This document shows, piece by piece, positions 8,062 to 17,341 of a stretch of DNA of 64,000 bases (position 1 is its first letter; each line of letters begins with the position of its first letter). The notes under the pieces are model-generated. The model was not told the DNA's origin. It ran no database searches and worked only from the letters and a program-made list of their open reading frames with translations. A program made the translations under genes and the position numbers. The stretch spans positions 1 through 64,000 of the forward strand of contig WQVS01000001.1 in the NCBI GenBank assembly GCA_009785705.1, given 5' to 3'. This stretch comes from Coriobacteriia bacterium (GTDB lineage: Bacteria > Actinomycetota > Coriobacteriia > WRKU01 > WQUG01).

Positions 8062-9162
8062 ATGAACATTACAAGAAAACAATTAACAGAAGTGCTTGCA
8101 GAAATACCTGTAGGCGCTTGTGTGCTTATCAGTGGACATACGCGTGCTGACGGGGACTCGATAGGTTCTGTCCTTGCTTTGACGCGTGCTTTTGAATTGC
8201 GTGGGATACAGGCAATTCCTCTGCTTGCAGATAATGCTACGCCACCTGCACCCTACCTTTGGATGGCGGGGTGTGAGAAGTTCACCCGCCCCGAAGAACT
8301 GCTACCGGAATCTGCCCAGTCAGAGAGTCCCAGTAACTTCGCCGCAGACGTCTTCATTGCACTGGATACGCCAGACTTTGGACGTCTTAATAAGGCTGGG
8401 GAACTCCTCCGCCAGTCAAATAAATCTATCATCATTGACCACCACCCTCCACTTAAGGAAAGCTATGCCGACTTGCGCTATACGCAGGTAGAAGCTGCAG
8501 CAACAGGTGAGCTTATCTGGGCATTACTGGGAGAAATGAACTGGCAGCGCGATGAAGCCATTGCCACTGCTTGCTACGTTTCCACACTGAGTGATACGGG
8601 CAGTTTCCAGTTCTCCAATACAAGCAAAGAGACTTTTGCCTATACCAGTGAAATGATAGAGGCAGGGGCACAACCAGCAAAGATTGCCCAGCAACTTTAC
8701 GGACAAAAGCCTCTGGCAGCCCTGCACTTGGAAGGTCGTATACTTTCACGCGCAAAGCTACTTAATGGGGGAGCAGTCGTCCACTCCTACTTATCAGATG
8801 CAGACCTGCAAGAATTAGGCGTTCCTGTTGACTATACAGAGAACCTTATTGACCTGATTCGCTGTGTACAAGACACCGATGTAGCGCTTTTCATTACGCA
8901 ATCATCGAAGGGACCACGTCTATCACTGCGTAGCGATGGCAAATTTGATGTTTCGGCTGTGGCTCAGCGCTTTGGCGGCGGGGGACATAAGCCCGCAGCA
9001 GGAATCACCTGGCCAGACAAAACAGCCACCAAAGAACAAATCTTAGATGAACTACTGCCTCATTTGCCTCAAGGTGAAGAAGGGGCTGAAATGGCGTCCT
9101 GTCAAAAGGATTGGAAGCTCGTAAGTTTGCCCGTGACAGAGGATGACACTCTTGAAATATAA
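8062..9162 (+). CDS. nrnA: DHH-family nanoRNase / pAp phosphatase (NrnA-like)
   Basis: Phosphoesterase that degrades 2-5-nt RNAs and, in many homologues, 3'-phosphoadenosine 5'-phosphate. Metal-binding motifs are HTRADGDSIGS (motif I), LDTPDFG, IIDHHPP (the DHH triad) and DTGSFQFSNT. The DHHA1 substrate-binding domain ends in FGGGGHKPAAG. I chose the ATG giving MNITRKQLTEVL because family similarity begins there; upstream TTG codons would add up to 17 residues without support. The 3' end overlaps the start of truB by 20 nt. The order rbfA-nrnA-truB is widely conserved. Confidence 0.9.
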   Translation: MNITRKQLTEVLAEIPVGACVLISGHTRADGDSIGSVLALTRAFELRGIQAIPLLADNATPPAPYLWMAGCEKFTRPEELLPESAQSESPSNFAADVFIALDTPDFGRLNKAGELLRQSNKSIIIDHHPPLKESYADLRYTQVEAAATGELIWALLGEMNWQRDEAIATACYVSTLSDTGSFQFSNTSKETFAYTSEMIEAGAQPAKIAQQLYGQKPLAALHLEGRILSRAKLLNGGAVVHSYLSDADLQELGVPVDYTENLIDLIRCVQDTDVALFITQSSKGPRLSLRSDGKFDVSAVAQRFGGGGHKPAAGITWPDKTATKEQILDELLPHLPQGEEGAEMASCQKDWKLVSLPVTEDDTLEI

Positions 9163-10435
9163 GCGTGGGGGTACGGCTCTTTCGGGTGTTGTTTTGCTTG
9201 ATAAACCCCTGGGCTGGACCAGTCATGACTTGGTCAGCAAGCTACGCCACATAACGGGCGAGGGACGTGTTGGACATTGCGGGACCCTTGATCCGCTGGC
9301 ATCAGGTCTCATGATATTACTGATAGGGCATGCAACAAGACTCTCAAACGACTTTTTGCTTGAATCAAAAAGTTACCGCGCCCGCATAAGTTTTGGTTCA
9401 GCAACTACTACCGATGACACGCAGGGAGACATAGTCCAGAGCTCCGAAGTTTCGTCCAAGGTATATGACGCAGACTTCGCCAAGAGCATACTAAAGGATT
9501 TCTTGGGAGAGCTTGACCAAATCCCCCCAGACTTCTCTGCACTTAAAAAGGGCGGAAGGGTTGCTCATCGTGAGGCGCGTAAAGGAAGACCGCTTCACAT
9601 CGAGGCGCGTAAAATCGAAGTACACAGCGCGAAACTTATTGAAATCGATAAAGCCACCCAGTCCTGGGTAGTAGATTTTGATGTCTCAAAGGGAACTTAC
9701 ATAAGAGCCTTAGCAAGGGACATAGGGCAGGCTTGTGGTACGCATGCTCATTTATGTGAGCTGCGTCGTCTCAGTTCTGGCAGCTTCAAACTAGAAGATG
9801 CTTACAGCATTGCAGATTTAGAGGATGCTTGTAGCCAGACTGCAGGCAAAGAGGACTCATCAGCTATAGCTGACTTCTTTCTGTCACGCGACATCTTGCT
9901 GGAATCGCTTGCTGCTGAAAGGCTTAGTGCAACTTCAGTTGCGGGAAGGCGTGTAGGTCCTTCCGTATTGACTATCGGCGTTTTTGATGGAGTACATGAA
10001 GGTCATCAGGCCTTGCTCAAGACTGTGGTAAGTCGCGCTAAAGAAAAGAATCTGCTCTCAACAGTCCTGACCTTTGATGCACACCCTCATGCAGCGCTTT
10101 TTCCCCTTAAGGTTCCGACCTCTCTTATGTCTTTGCAGGAAAAGGTGGCAGCACTAAAGGACGCGGGAATAGATGAGGTCATAGTTTTACCCTTTAATCA
10201 CAAGCTATCCCAAATAAGCGCAGAGGACTTTCTTCTGCAGACACTTCCTGGCTTAGTGCAGGCAGAAGAAATCGTATTGGGAAGCAATTTTAGATTTGGC
10301 AAGGGTGCAAGCTGTGGCCCTGCGGAGATGCAAGATATTCTGGCTGACACACATATCTCTGTTAGCACAGTAGAATTGAAAAAAGATGAGTTGGGTATTC
10401 CTTATTCATCGACACGACTACGCCAGCGAAGCTAA
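9143..10435 (+). CDS. truB: TruB pseudouridine synthase fused to the FAD-synthetase domain of RibF
   Basis: A 430-residue fusion. Residues ~10-265 are TruB, which makes pseudouridine 55 in tRNA: catalytic motif GHCGTLDPLASG with Asp50, and KGTYIRALARDIG. Residues ~275-430 are the nucleotidyltransferase (FMN adenylyltransferase) half of RibF: IGVFDGVHEGHQALL, FDAHPH, GSNFRFGKGASC and the final SSTRLR. The protein stops directly after SSTRLRQRS, where a normal RibF continues into its ~130-residue riboflavin kinase domain. No kinase sequence follows in the next genes. TruB and RibF are usually separate adjacent genes, so a fusion with deletion is likely. Whether the FAD-synthetase half is active is unknown. 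Confidence 0.9.
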   Translation: MTLLKYKRGGTALSGVVLLDKPLGWTSHDLVSKLRHITGEGRVGHCGTLDPLASGLMILLIGHATRLSNDFLLESKSYRARISFGSATTTDDTQGDIVQSSEVSSKVYDADFAKSILKDFLGELDQIPPDFSALKKGGRVAHREARKGRPLHIEARKIEVHSAKLIEIDKATQSWVVDFDVSKGTYIRALARDIGQACGTHAHLCELRRLSSGSFKLEDAYSIADLEDACSQTAGKEDSSAIADFFLSRDILLESLAAERLSATSVAGRRVGPSVLTIGVFDGVHEGHQALLKTVVSRAKEKNLLSTVLTFDAHPHAALFPLKVPTSLMSLQEKVAALKDAGIDEVIVLPFNHKLSQISAEDFLLQTLPGLVQAEEIVLGSNFRFGKGASCGPAEMQDILADTHISVSTVELKKDELGIPYSSTRLRQRS

Positions 10436-10570
10436 TTTATGCTACTATGGCTCATTGTTTCATTCAGATAACAGCTTAGTGTGCAGTAGAGGTGCTACAC
10501 ATTTTTGTCACATACGCAGGCTATAATAAAAGCTAGCCGGATAGTCAACAGCAAGAAGGGTATAAGCAGT

Positions 10571-11020
10571 ATGCTTTTTGGACAGATAGGATTTCAATGC
10601 CCCTATGATGGGCAGGTGCAGGCAGGATTTGACTGCATAGAAGATATGGTGGTTCACGAAGAGGGCAAAACAGAGATTTCTGTGCGCTGCCCGAAATGTG
10701 GAACCTTGGTGCGTATTGCTTCGCAGGCTCCCATTATTCCTCCTAATATAATCGAGCAACTTGCTCAAGAGCTTAGCGTCTCAATGAAGGATGGAAAGCT
10801 GAATTTTTCTGACCTCATGAGTCAAGTTACGGGTAGCTCCACTGCGCTCGGGATTGAATCGGAAGACGACAGCTGCAACAATTGCCAAAATATTGAAGAA
10901 TTGGCAGATCGCGAACTGACCCCTAGCGAGGGCAATCAGGTCGAATACTTTGCACGCGAATTGGAAAAAATCGAATCCGTTGATGACTTCCTCACACGCG
11001 TCAACGAAGAAACCAGATAG
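10571..11020 (+). CDS. Hypothetical zinc-ribbon protein
   Basis: A 149-residue protein I cannot assign to a named family. Cysteine pairs suggest one or two zinc sites: CPYDG and CPKCG about 35 residues apart at the N-terminal side, and CNNC in the middle. The C-terminal part is acidic and probably helical. The ATG with GAAGGG about 7 nt upstream was preferred over an upstream TTG that would add 22 residues without a ribosome-binding site. It lies between truB-ribF and lgt on the same strand. Confidence 0.7.
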   Translation: MLFGQIGFQCPYDGQVQAGFDCIEDMVVHEEGKTEISVRCPKCGTLVRIASQAPIIPPNIIEQLAQELSVSMKDGKLNFSDLMSQVTGSSTALGIESEDDSCNNCQNIEELADRELTPSEGNQVEYFARELEKIESVDDFLTRVNEETR

Positions 11021-11038
11021 GATACGATTTCTAGCATT

Positions 11039-11872
11039 ATGGGAGAAATCCTTCAATCCATACAGTCAATAGACCCTGTAGCTTTTTCTATTGGTCCCTT
11101 TGTAGCTAGATGGTATGGACTTAGTTACCTAGTGGGCTTTATTGCCGCTTCGGGACTTGCCTATCATTTTGCTAAAAAGTGGAAGGTAGACCTTAGCTTT
11201 GATGACTTGCTGACAGTGCTGATTGGCATTTCCCTCGGTGTCATCATTGGTTCTCGTATTGGCTTTGTGCTGTTTTATCAGCCTGCTCACTTCTTGGCAA
11301 ATCCTTTGCAGATTATTGCCTTTTGGGATGGTGGCATTGCGGGCATGTCTTTCCATGGTGGTCTTATCGGTGCCATCATCGGTGCCATTATCGCAGCGCG
11401 CATTATCAAGATGCCTGCGCTGCGTCTAGGCGACCTTGTCATGATTGGTACCCCAATAGGACTTGGCCTAGGGCGCATGGCAAACTATATTAATGGTGAG
11501 CTGTGGGGTAGAGTCACAGAAGTTTCTTGGGGGGTTATCTTTCCTGCAGCAGGACCACTGGCACGTCATCCCTCACAGGTTTACGAAGCCCTATTGCAGG
11601 GGCTACTTATATTTGTTGTACTATTCGTGATTGCACAGATTGCGGCAAAGAAAGGAAAGCCTCCTGCGCAAGGAAGTATCGTCGGTGCTTTCTTAGTACT
11701 TTACGGTGCTGTGCGTATCTTTGCAGAATTCTTCAGAGAACCTGACAGCCAGCTAGGCTTTCTCATAAGTAACTGGTTTACCATGGGTATGCTTCTATCG
11801 CTCCCTATGGTTCTTGTGGGTGCCTTTCTATTGTGGCGTGCTCGCAAGTCCCAAGCTCAGTCAGAGAAATAA
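11039..11872 (+). CDS. lgt: Prolipoprotein diacylglyceryl transferase
   Basis: Integral membrane enzyme that transfers diacylglycerol from phosphatidylglycerol to the lipobox cysteine, the first step of lipoprotein maturation. It has 277 residues and about seven membrane helices. Hallmarks are SFHGGLIGA and GLGLGRMANYINGELWGR, which holds the essential Asn/Glu/Arg cluster, plus RHPSQVYEALLQG. The window encodes at least four lipoproteins that would be its substrates. It starts 18 nt after the zinc-ribbon gene. Confidence 0.96.
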   Translation: MGEILQSIQSIDPVAFSIGPFVARWYGLSYLVGFIAASGLAYHFAKKWKVDLSFDDLLTVLIGISLGVIIGSRIGFVLFYQPAHFLANPLQIIAFWDGGIAGMSFHGGLIGAIIGAIIAARIIKMPALRLGDLVMIGTPIGLGLGRMANYINGELWGRVTEVSWGVIFPAAGPLARHPSQVYEALLQGLLIFVVLFVIAQIAAKKGKPPAQGSIVGAFLVLYGAVRIFAEFFREPDSQLGFLISNWFTMGMLLSLPMVLVGAFLLWRARKSQAQSEK

Positions 11873-11999
11873 TACAAAATTTATCTCAAATAAACCCTTC
11901 TAGTGTGACACTTTAGCAAAATGCAGCTTTTCTGCTTTATACTGGTATGTAATGTAGGTCTGTACCTTTATATATGCTCACAATGCAAGGAGAAATCAC

Positions 12000-13628
12000 A
12001 TGAAAGACTACAGTCAGGTACCTGGTGCTTCGCTGCACCAAAACTCATCCGAATCGTCCCCGGAGATGTTACATGAAACCTTTGAAGTAGGTGCAGAATT
12101 AACGGTAGAACAGCAGACTGCACAAGGGACCGCTTCACAGACAGTAAGCACCACACAAGCACAGACGCCAACAGCACACCCCGACACTAGCTATCAAGAC
12201 CCACAACAAACTCAACAGCAAGAACAACAGGTGCATCAGATGGTTTATTCGCCAGAATACTACTATCAGCAGCATCCTTCTCAGATGCAGCACTATCCTG
12301 CAGTTCACACAGCACAGCCACAGCAAGCTCAGGCCTCACAGCAGCAAATGCCTTTGTCTCAGCCCGTACAGCAACAGGCTATGGATGGTAATGCAGATGA
12401 CTCAAGCAAGAAGTCAAAGAGGAATCTTTACATTGCGATTGCAGCAGCAGCCCTGCTGGTAGTGTTGGGCAGTGCAAGTGTGCTTGTTAGCACCCTCGAC
12501 CTCTTTAGTTCTGGCACTAATCCGATTTCAGCAGGCTCAAACGAGTACACCAGGTCGGCAGAATCTTCACCTACGGCACTAATTGAGTTGCCAACAAACC
12601 TTACCAACCCGTCAGAGGATGAACTATCTGTTCAGGTTGCGCAAAGAGTTTTACCCAGCGTAGTAAGCGTTTCTGGTGCTATGAATATGGGTATGGGGAT
12701 GAGTGCTGGCACGCAAAGTGCAGGTGCTGGTGTTATCTTAAACACTGAAGGTTATATCGTTACCAATAATCACGTAATCGAAAATCTTGATAACATCACA
12801 GTCACTGCTGGGGCACAAACCTATCCTGCTGTACTGGTGGGAGCAGACCCTTCAACTGACCTTGCGGTATTAAAGATTGATTCAACAGACGATTTGCCAA
12901 CGATAGAGTTGGGCACCTCCAGTAACTTACTGGTTGGTCAATATGTCATGGCAGTAGGCTCCCCCTTTGGTCATGAGCAGTCAATCTCTGCGGGAATTAT
13001 TTCAGGATTAGGACGCAATAACGTTATTGCAAATCAGACAACTCTTACTGCCTATGTCGACCTGATTCAAACAGATGCCGCCATTAATCCTGGAAACTCT
13101 GGGGGCGCGCTGGTAGACAAAGAAGGTCGCCTTATTGGTATCAATTCACTTATCAATACATTCTCAGGGTCATCAGCTGGTGTAGGTTTTGCTATCCCTG
13201 TGGACACTGTAATCCATGTAGTAAACCAATTGATAGAATCGGGACACGCTTCCCATGCTTTCTTGGGTGTGGGCACACAAACTATCACACCTGAAATCGC
13301 TCAAGCCTACGGACTACCTGTAGATCGCGGGGCAGTAGTAAACAATATTGTAGGAGGCTCACCAGCTGACAGAGCAGGCATCCAAAGGGGAGACTTCATC
13401 TTGCGTATAGGGGACCATGAGATTAGTAGCTCAGAAGATGTGTTTTCAGCAATACGGTCAAATCGGGTGGGAGACAGTGTTGAGGTAGAGGTTTACCGCA
13501 GTGGTGAAAACGAAGTGTTTGAAGCCACTCTGGCATCAGACGACTTTATGAGCAGGGCAGAACCAGAACAACCACAGCAGCAGCAGTCACCAACATTGCC
13601 CCCAGATCACCCCCTTCTAGGTCCTTAG
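12000..13628 (+). CDS. HtrA/DegP-like membrane-anchored serine protease
   Basis: Envelope quality-control protease, 542 residues. The first ~140 residues are cytoplasmic, Gln/Ser/His-rich and low-complexity, followed by a membrane anchor (~145-165) and an extracellular trypsin-like domain. The triad is visible as NNHVIEN (His), STDLAVLKID (Asp) and INPGNSGGALVD (Ser). One PDZ domain follows (FLGVGTQTITPEIAQAYG to SDDFMSRAEP), then a Pro/Gln tail. AAGGAG lies 8 nt upstream of the ATG. This architecture (long N-terminal tail, anchor, protease, PDZ) is usual for Gram-positive HtrA. It abuts rlmH. Confidence 0.94.
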   Translation: MKDYSQVPGASLHQNSSESSPEMLHETFEVGAELTVEQQTAQGTASQTVSTTQAQTPTAHPDTSYQDPQQTQQQEQQVHQMVYSPEYYYQQHPSQMQHYPAVHTAQPQQAQASQQQMPLSQPVQQQAMDGNADDSSKKSKRNLYIAIAAAALLVVLGSASVLVSTLDLFSSGTNPISAGSNEYTRSAESSPTALIELPTNLTNPSEDELSVQVAQRVLPSVVSVSGAMNMGMGMSAGTQSAGAGVILNTEGYIVTNNHVIENLDNITVTAGAQTYPAVLVGADPSTDLAVLKIDSTDDLPTIELGTSSNLLVGQYVMAVGSPFGHEQSISAGIISGLGRNNVIANQTTLTAYVDLIQTDAAINPGNSGGALVDKEGRLIGINSLINTFSGSSAGVGFAIPVDTVIHVVNQLIESGHASHAFLGVGTQTITPEIAQAYGLPVDRGAVVNNIVGGSPADRAGIQRGDFILRIGDHEISSSEDVFSAIRSNRVGDSVEVEVYRSGENEVFEATLASDDFMSRAEPEQPQQQQSPTLPPDHPLLGP

Positions 13629-13629
13629 T

Positions 13630-14115
13630 GTGAAGGTCACCATACTTGCCCTAGGCAAACTAAAAGAAAAATATTGGAAGGAGGCGCTAGCAGAATATCT
13701 GCGGCGCCTCTCTGCCTATGGCAAGGTAGAGCTTATAGAGCTACCGGATTATGGCGCACAAGAGGGCAGCCCTCAGCAAATAGCAGAAAAAGAAGGTAAA
13801 GATATTTTAAAGCGCTTGCAGCAGCTAAGTGCACTAGGGGGCGACACCCACATCATTGCGCTCGATAGCAAGGGTAAGCAGTTAAGTAGTGAAGATTTAT
13901 CAAAGCATCTAGACGAATTAAAACTAAGAGGCAAATCAAAGTTAGTATTCATAATAGGAGGTTCACATGGTCTGCCTCCTGAAGTGCTAAAACAGGCTCA
14001 TGAATCCCTGTCCTTTGGCAAGCAGACCTGGCCTCATAACATGGCGCGGGTAATGCTGGCAGAGCAAATCTACAGAGCAAATACCATTTCAAATAATCAT
14101 CCCTATCATAAATAG
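13630..14115 (+). CDS. rlmH: 23S rRNA pseudouridine-1915 N3-methyltransferase
   Basis: SPOUT-fold methyltransferase acting on assembled 70S ribosomes, 161 residues, of normal length. Signatures are LALGKLKEKYWKEALAEY at the N-terminus, FIIGGSHGLPPEVL for the SAM-binding knot, and MARVMLAEQIYRA near the C-terminus. The start is GTG, one nt after the htrA stop, so it is probably co-transcribed and coupled. Confidence 0.95.
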   Translation: MKVTILALGKLKEKYWKEALAEYLRRLSAYGKVELIELPDYGAQEGSPQQIAEKEGKDILKRLQQLSALGGDTHIIALDSKGKQLSSEDLSKHLDELKLRGKSKLVFIIGGSHGLPPEVLKQAHESLSFGKQTWPHNMARVMLAEQIYRANTISNNHPYHK

Positions 14116-14186
14116 CACCCACTTTGTCCTTATTTTTCGCAATAGTTCCGCAAGCTTAGCCCCACGTTTCGCAATATTTCTTAGAA

Positions 14187-14217
14187 CTCAGCTCCATGTT
14201 TTGCTGAGCTTATTTTT
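14187..14217 (+). terminator. Possible terminator after rlmH
   Basis: CTCAGC/GCTGAG stem with a 10-nt loop followed by CTTATTTTT. The stem is only 6 bp, so this is a modest candidate for ending the lgt-htrA-rlmH transcript before the binding-protein gene. Confidence 0.4.
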
Positions 14218-14312
14218 CGAATAGTTAGCTAATGCAATAGCAGGTGTGCTACTATAACTACTTTCGCTAGATAAAGTGTCTGGCATGATTTATCGCAAAA
14301 GGAGTGATAACT

Positions 14313-15341
14313 ATGAAGCAAAACATCAAGAAAACGCTACTCATCGCAACGGTCGTAGGTGCTTTCTTTTTTGCTTTCGCGCTCCTGGGTTGTGATGCAG
14401 ATACTGAAACTGACGCCAATGGGACAGGCGGCACAAATGGGGACGCTCAGCAGGTATTCCGTATTGGAATCGTACAGCCAATCGAGCATCCAGCACTAGA
14501 CGATGTATATAGGGGCTTCTTAGCTGAACTAGCCGACCAGGGCTACATTGAAGGGGAAAATCTTGAGCTAGACTTCCAGAACGCTCAAGGCGACAGCGCA
14601 ACCCTTTCAACTATTGCTGATCGTTTTGTCAATCAAGACAAAGACCTAGTGCTTTCTATTGGTACAGGGCCATCTCAAACTATGGCAGCAAAAACAACTA
14701 CTATGCCAATCCTTGGTGCAGCAATCACTAGCTTCACCGTAGCAGAATTGGTTGATAGCAACGAAGTTCCTGGAGGCAACGTCACAGGAACTAGCGATAT
14801 GGCACCCGTCGTCAAGCAGACTGAACTGCTGATGGAGCTGTTGCCAGATGCACAAACGGTAGGTTTCATCTACAACTCTAGTGAAGCCAACTCCGTTGAA
14901 CAGGTTAGCCTAATCAAAGCAGAGCTAGAAAGTCGCGGTCTTGATACAAGAGAAGTAGCAGTGACCAACACTAATGAAGTTCAGCAAGCTATGGCTTCTT
15001 TGACGCGCGATGTAGATGTTATCTACACGCCAACTGACAATACCATCGCAAGCGCTATGGCAATGGTAGGGGAAATATCTCTAGAGTCAGGTGTACCTGT
15101 GATTCCTGGCGCATCGACTATGGTAGAAGAGGGCGGCCTTGCAACAGCAGGCGTTGACTACTATGAGCTAGGTCGTGTAACAGCACTTATGGCGATTGAT
15201 TTGCTACACGGAGCAGACCCTGCAACCATGCCAGTGCGCATCATGACTGAAGAAAGCACCATCGTAATCAATGGTGAAGTTGCTGAAGCCCTCGGCATCG
15301 AAATTCCAGCAAGCCTGCAAGATTACGTGATTACAGACTAA
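14313..15341 (+). CDS. TrpX-like ABC transporter substrate-binding lipoprotein (PF04392 type)
   Basis: Binding lipoprotein of 342 residues with a hydrophobic signal and lipobox LLGC, then a Thr/Asn/Gly linker. Family-like segments are FRIGIVQPIEHPALDDVY, QGDSATLSTIADRFV and YTPTDNTIASAMAMV. Members commonly pair with TrpY and TrpZ and several are tryptophan-linked; here no permease or ATPase gene is adjacent. The gene is followed by its own terminator and then by a tryptophan T-box controlling a TrpB-like gene, which supports tryptophan or an indole compound as ligand (inference). AAAGGAG is spaced 8 nt from the chosen ATG. Confidence 0.8.
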   Translation: MKQNIKKTLLIATVVGAFFFAFALLGCDADTETDANGTGGTNGDAQQVFRIGIVQPIEHPALDDVYRGFLAELADQGYIEGENLELDFQNAQGDSATLSTIADRFVNQDKDLVLSIGTGPSQTMAAKTTTMPILGAAITSFTVAELVDSNEVPGGNVTGTSDMAPVVKQTELLMELLPDAQTVGFIYNSSEANSVEQVSLIKAELESRGLDTREVAVTNTNEVQQAMASLTRDVDVIYTPTDNTIASAMAMVGEISLESGVPVIPGASTMVEEGGLATAGVDYYELGRVTALMAIDLLHGADPATMPVRIMTEESTIVINGEVAEALGIEIPASLQDYVITD

Positions 15342-15445
15342 ACTGTCGTGTAATCCTGTATTATCCCTAAGAACTATTGGCTTTTGCTAAGCCTTATTTG
15401 TGTTAGTCCCAATGCGTTATTTTTAGTTAAACAACTCAGAATCTA

Positions 15446-15481
15446 AAGAGGTCTGCTCAAAGAAATAAGGGCAGACCTCTT
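15446..15481 (+). terminator. Terminator-like hairpin after the binding-protein gene
   Basis: Perfect 11-bp stem AAGAGGTCTGC/GCAGACCTCTT with a 14-nt loop. No strong U-run follows apart from the TT in the stem, so it could also protect the mRNA 3' end. It separates the lipoprotein gene from the T-box transcript. Confidence 0.55.
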
Positions 15482-15523
15482 GCGTTGCGCACAAAGTATG
15501 GAGTATCATGTTTTGCAATTGAA

Positions 15524-15853
15524 TAGCTGTTGATGAAGAGGAGTACCTTTTCCAGCGCACAAAGAGAGAGCTAGTGATGGTGGGAATCTGGCAGAGCGGG
15601 GAACAGGGAATGGGCTTCTGAAGCATCGCTGCAACGGTTGAAAAGTGTTCTGCTCAGGAGTGCACTCAAGAAAACTTACTAGTGGCGACGGAGGTTCCCT
15701 CGAAAGCGGAACACAGATATGAAGGGTTAGCTCAAAAAGAGATGTCCGAGTATCTGAGAGTGGGCAGCCAGACATGGGGTCTGGACCGCCAACAAGGGTG
15801 GCACCGCGGGAAGCATTTCTCGTCCCTTACAGAGATGACTGTAGGGGATTTTT
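15524..15853 (+). promoter_or_regulatory. Tryptophan-specific T-box riboswitch with terminator
   Basis: Canonical T-box leader. Stem I shows GAGGAGTA (5' side of the specifier loop) and GAUGGUGGGAAUCUGG in the apical part. The 3' side of the specifier loop reads GGGAA followed by TGG at 15611-15613, so the specifier is a tryptophan codon. The T-box sequence AAGGGTGGCACCGCGG lies at 15793-15808. Its TGGC pairs with a tRNA ending in GCCA, that is discriminator G, which bacterial tRNA-Trp has. The competing terminator is CCCTTACAG/CTGTAGGGG followed by ATTTTT (15824-15853). Uncharged tRNA-Trp should therefore turn on the downstream TrpB-like gene. Confidence 0.95.
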
Positions 15854-15893
15854 CAATTTTCCACCGCAGTTTATCTCTGAAAAGGAGTTTTCG

Positions 15894-17255
15894 ATGAAGG
15901 AGGAAACTGCCATGTCAAACACAGACACACACAAGTCACGCTTTGTACTGGAAGAAAAGGACATGCCAACAGCCTGGTATAACATTCAGGCAGACATGCC
16001 TGAAATGCCACCTTATCTTGATGGCAATAACGAGCCCGCAAGAGCCGAGCAGTTAGCAGCGATTTTCCCGCCCGCACTAATCGAGCAGGAAATGACAAAG
16101 CAGCGCTACATCGATATTCCAGGTGCCGTCATTGACGTACTGCGCACCTATCGTCCTGGGCCTCTCACGCGTGCGCGTATGTTTGAAAAGGCATTAGGGC
16201 TGCCTGACAACGTGCGCATTTACTACAAGTACGAGGGCATCAACGCCAGTGGTTCACATAAGGCGAACTCGGCGATTCCGCAGGCCTATTACAATAAGCA
16301 GGCAGGCATCTCTAAGCTGACTACCGAAACGGGTGCAGGACAATGGGGTAGTGCCTTGTCAATGGCGGGCAGTCAGCTTGATATGGACATTGAAGTGTTC
16401 ATGGTGGGATGCAGCTATGACCAAAAGCCCTATCGTCGCTATTTCATGGAGAGCTACGGTGCAACGGTGCATCGCTCGCCCACGAACCTGACCAGTGTTG
16501 GACGCGGCATATTGGAAAGTGACCCCGATACTCCTGGCACGCTGGGCATTGCGATTTCTGAAGCAGTAGAGATAGCAGCCAGCAACCCTGATACCAACTA
16601 TGCCTTAGGCAGTGTACTGAACCATGTCATCTTGCACCAGACCATTATTGGGCTCGAGGCCATCAAGCAGATGGAACTTGCAGAAGACGAGCCCGATGTA
16701 ATAATCGGCTGTTGTGGCGGTGGCTCAAACTTTGCCGGTCTTGCCTTCCCTTACTACAAGCGTCGCCTTGAAGGCAAATCAAAAGCACGCCTGCTAGGAG
16801 CAGAGCCAAAATCTTGCCCCACTTTGACTGCAGGTGAATATCGCTACGATTATGGTGACGAAGCAAAGATGACTCCGCAGATGATGATGTATACTCTGGG
16901 TCACGATTTTGTGCCCCCAGGAATCCATGCAGGAGGTCTGCGCTATCACGGCGACTCGCCGCTGCTATCAGCACTAGTACACAGTGGAGAAATCGAAGCA
17001 ACCGCAGTATATCAAACAGACTGCTTCAAGTATGCGCTTATGTTTGGGCGTGCAGAGGCCATGCTGCCAGCTCCCGAAAGCAGCCACGCTATAGCAGCAG
17101 CTGTAGCAGAGGCTCGCGATGCTGCAGAGAAGGGCGAAGAAAGAACCATCCTCTTCGGCCTTTCAGGTCATGGCTTCCTAGATTTGCCAGCGTATAATGC
17201 TTACAATCAGGGGGAATTGCAGGACTACGATTTTGCGACGGGAACCACACGCTAG
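15894..17255 (+). CDS. TrpB-like PLP-dependent enzyme (TrpB2 family)
   Basis: Tryptophan synthase beta-chain homologue of the TrpB2 type, about 454 residues, longer than TrpB1. The PLP lysine is in ASGSHKANSA and the phosphate loop is GCCGGGSNFAGLAFP. Also visible are TTETGAGQWGSAL and GLRYHGDSPLLS. It would make tryptophan from indole and serine, or from O-phosphoserine; no trpA or other trp gene lies nearby, suggesting indole salvage. Two in-frame ATGs each have a good ribosome-binding site (AAAAGGAG and AAGGAGG, 18 nt apart); I give the first. Expression is controlled by the Trp T-box directly upstream. Confidence 0.92.
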   Translation: MKEETAMSNTDTHKSRFVLEEKDMPTAWYNIQADMPEMPPYLDGNNEPARAEQLAAIFPPALIEQEMTKQRYIDIPGAVIDVLRTYRPGPLTRARMFEKALGLPDNVRIYYKYEGINASGSHKANSAIPQAYYNKQAGISKLTTETGAGQWGSALSMAGSQLDMDIEVFMVGCSYDQKPYRRYFMESYGATVHRSPTNLTSVGRGILESDPDTPGTLGIAISEAVEIAASNPDTNYALGSVLNHVILHQTIIGLEAIKQMELAEDEPDVIIGCCGGGSNFAGLAFPYYKRRLEGKSKARLLGAEPKSCPTLTAGEYRYDYGDEAKMTPQMMMYTLGHDFVPPGIHAGGLRYHGDSPLLSALVHSGEIEATAVYQTDCFKYALMFGRAEAMLPAPESSHAIAAAVAEARDAAEKGEERTILFGLSGHGFLDLPAYNAYNQGELQDYDFATGTTR

Positions 17256-17341
17256 CACGCACTCTCTGTCAATTGTCCGTGTTAGACTAGTAAGACCGAA
17301 TTGGACTTATATTTGAGCAAAGGTACAGGTGTTTTTCTCCT

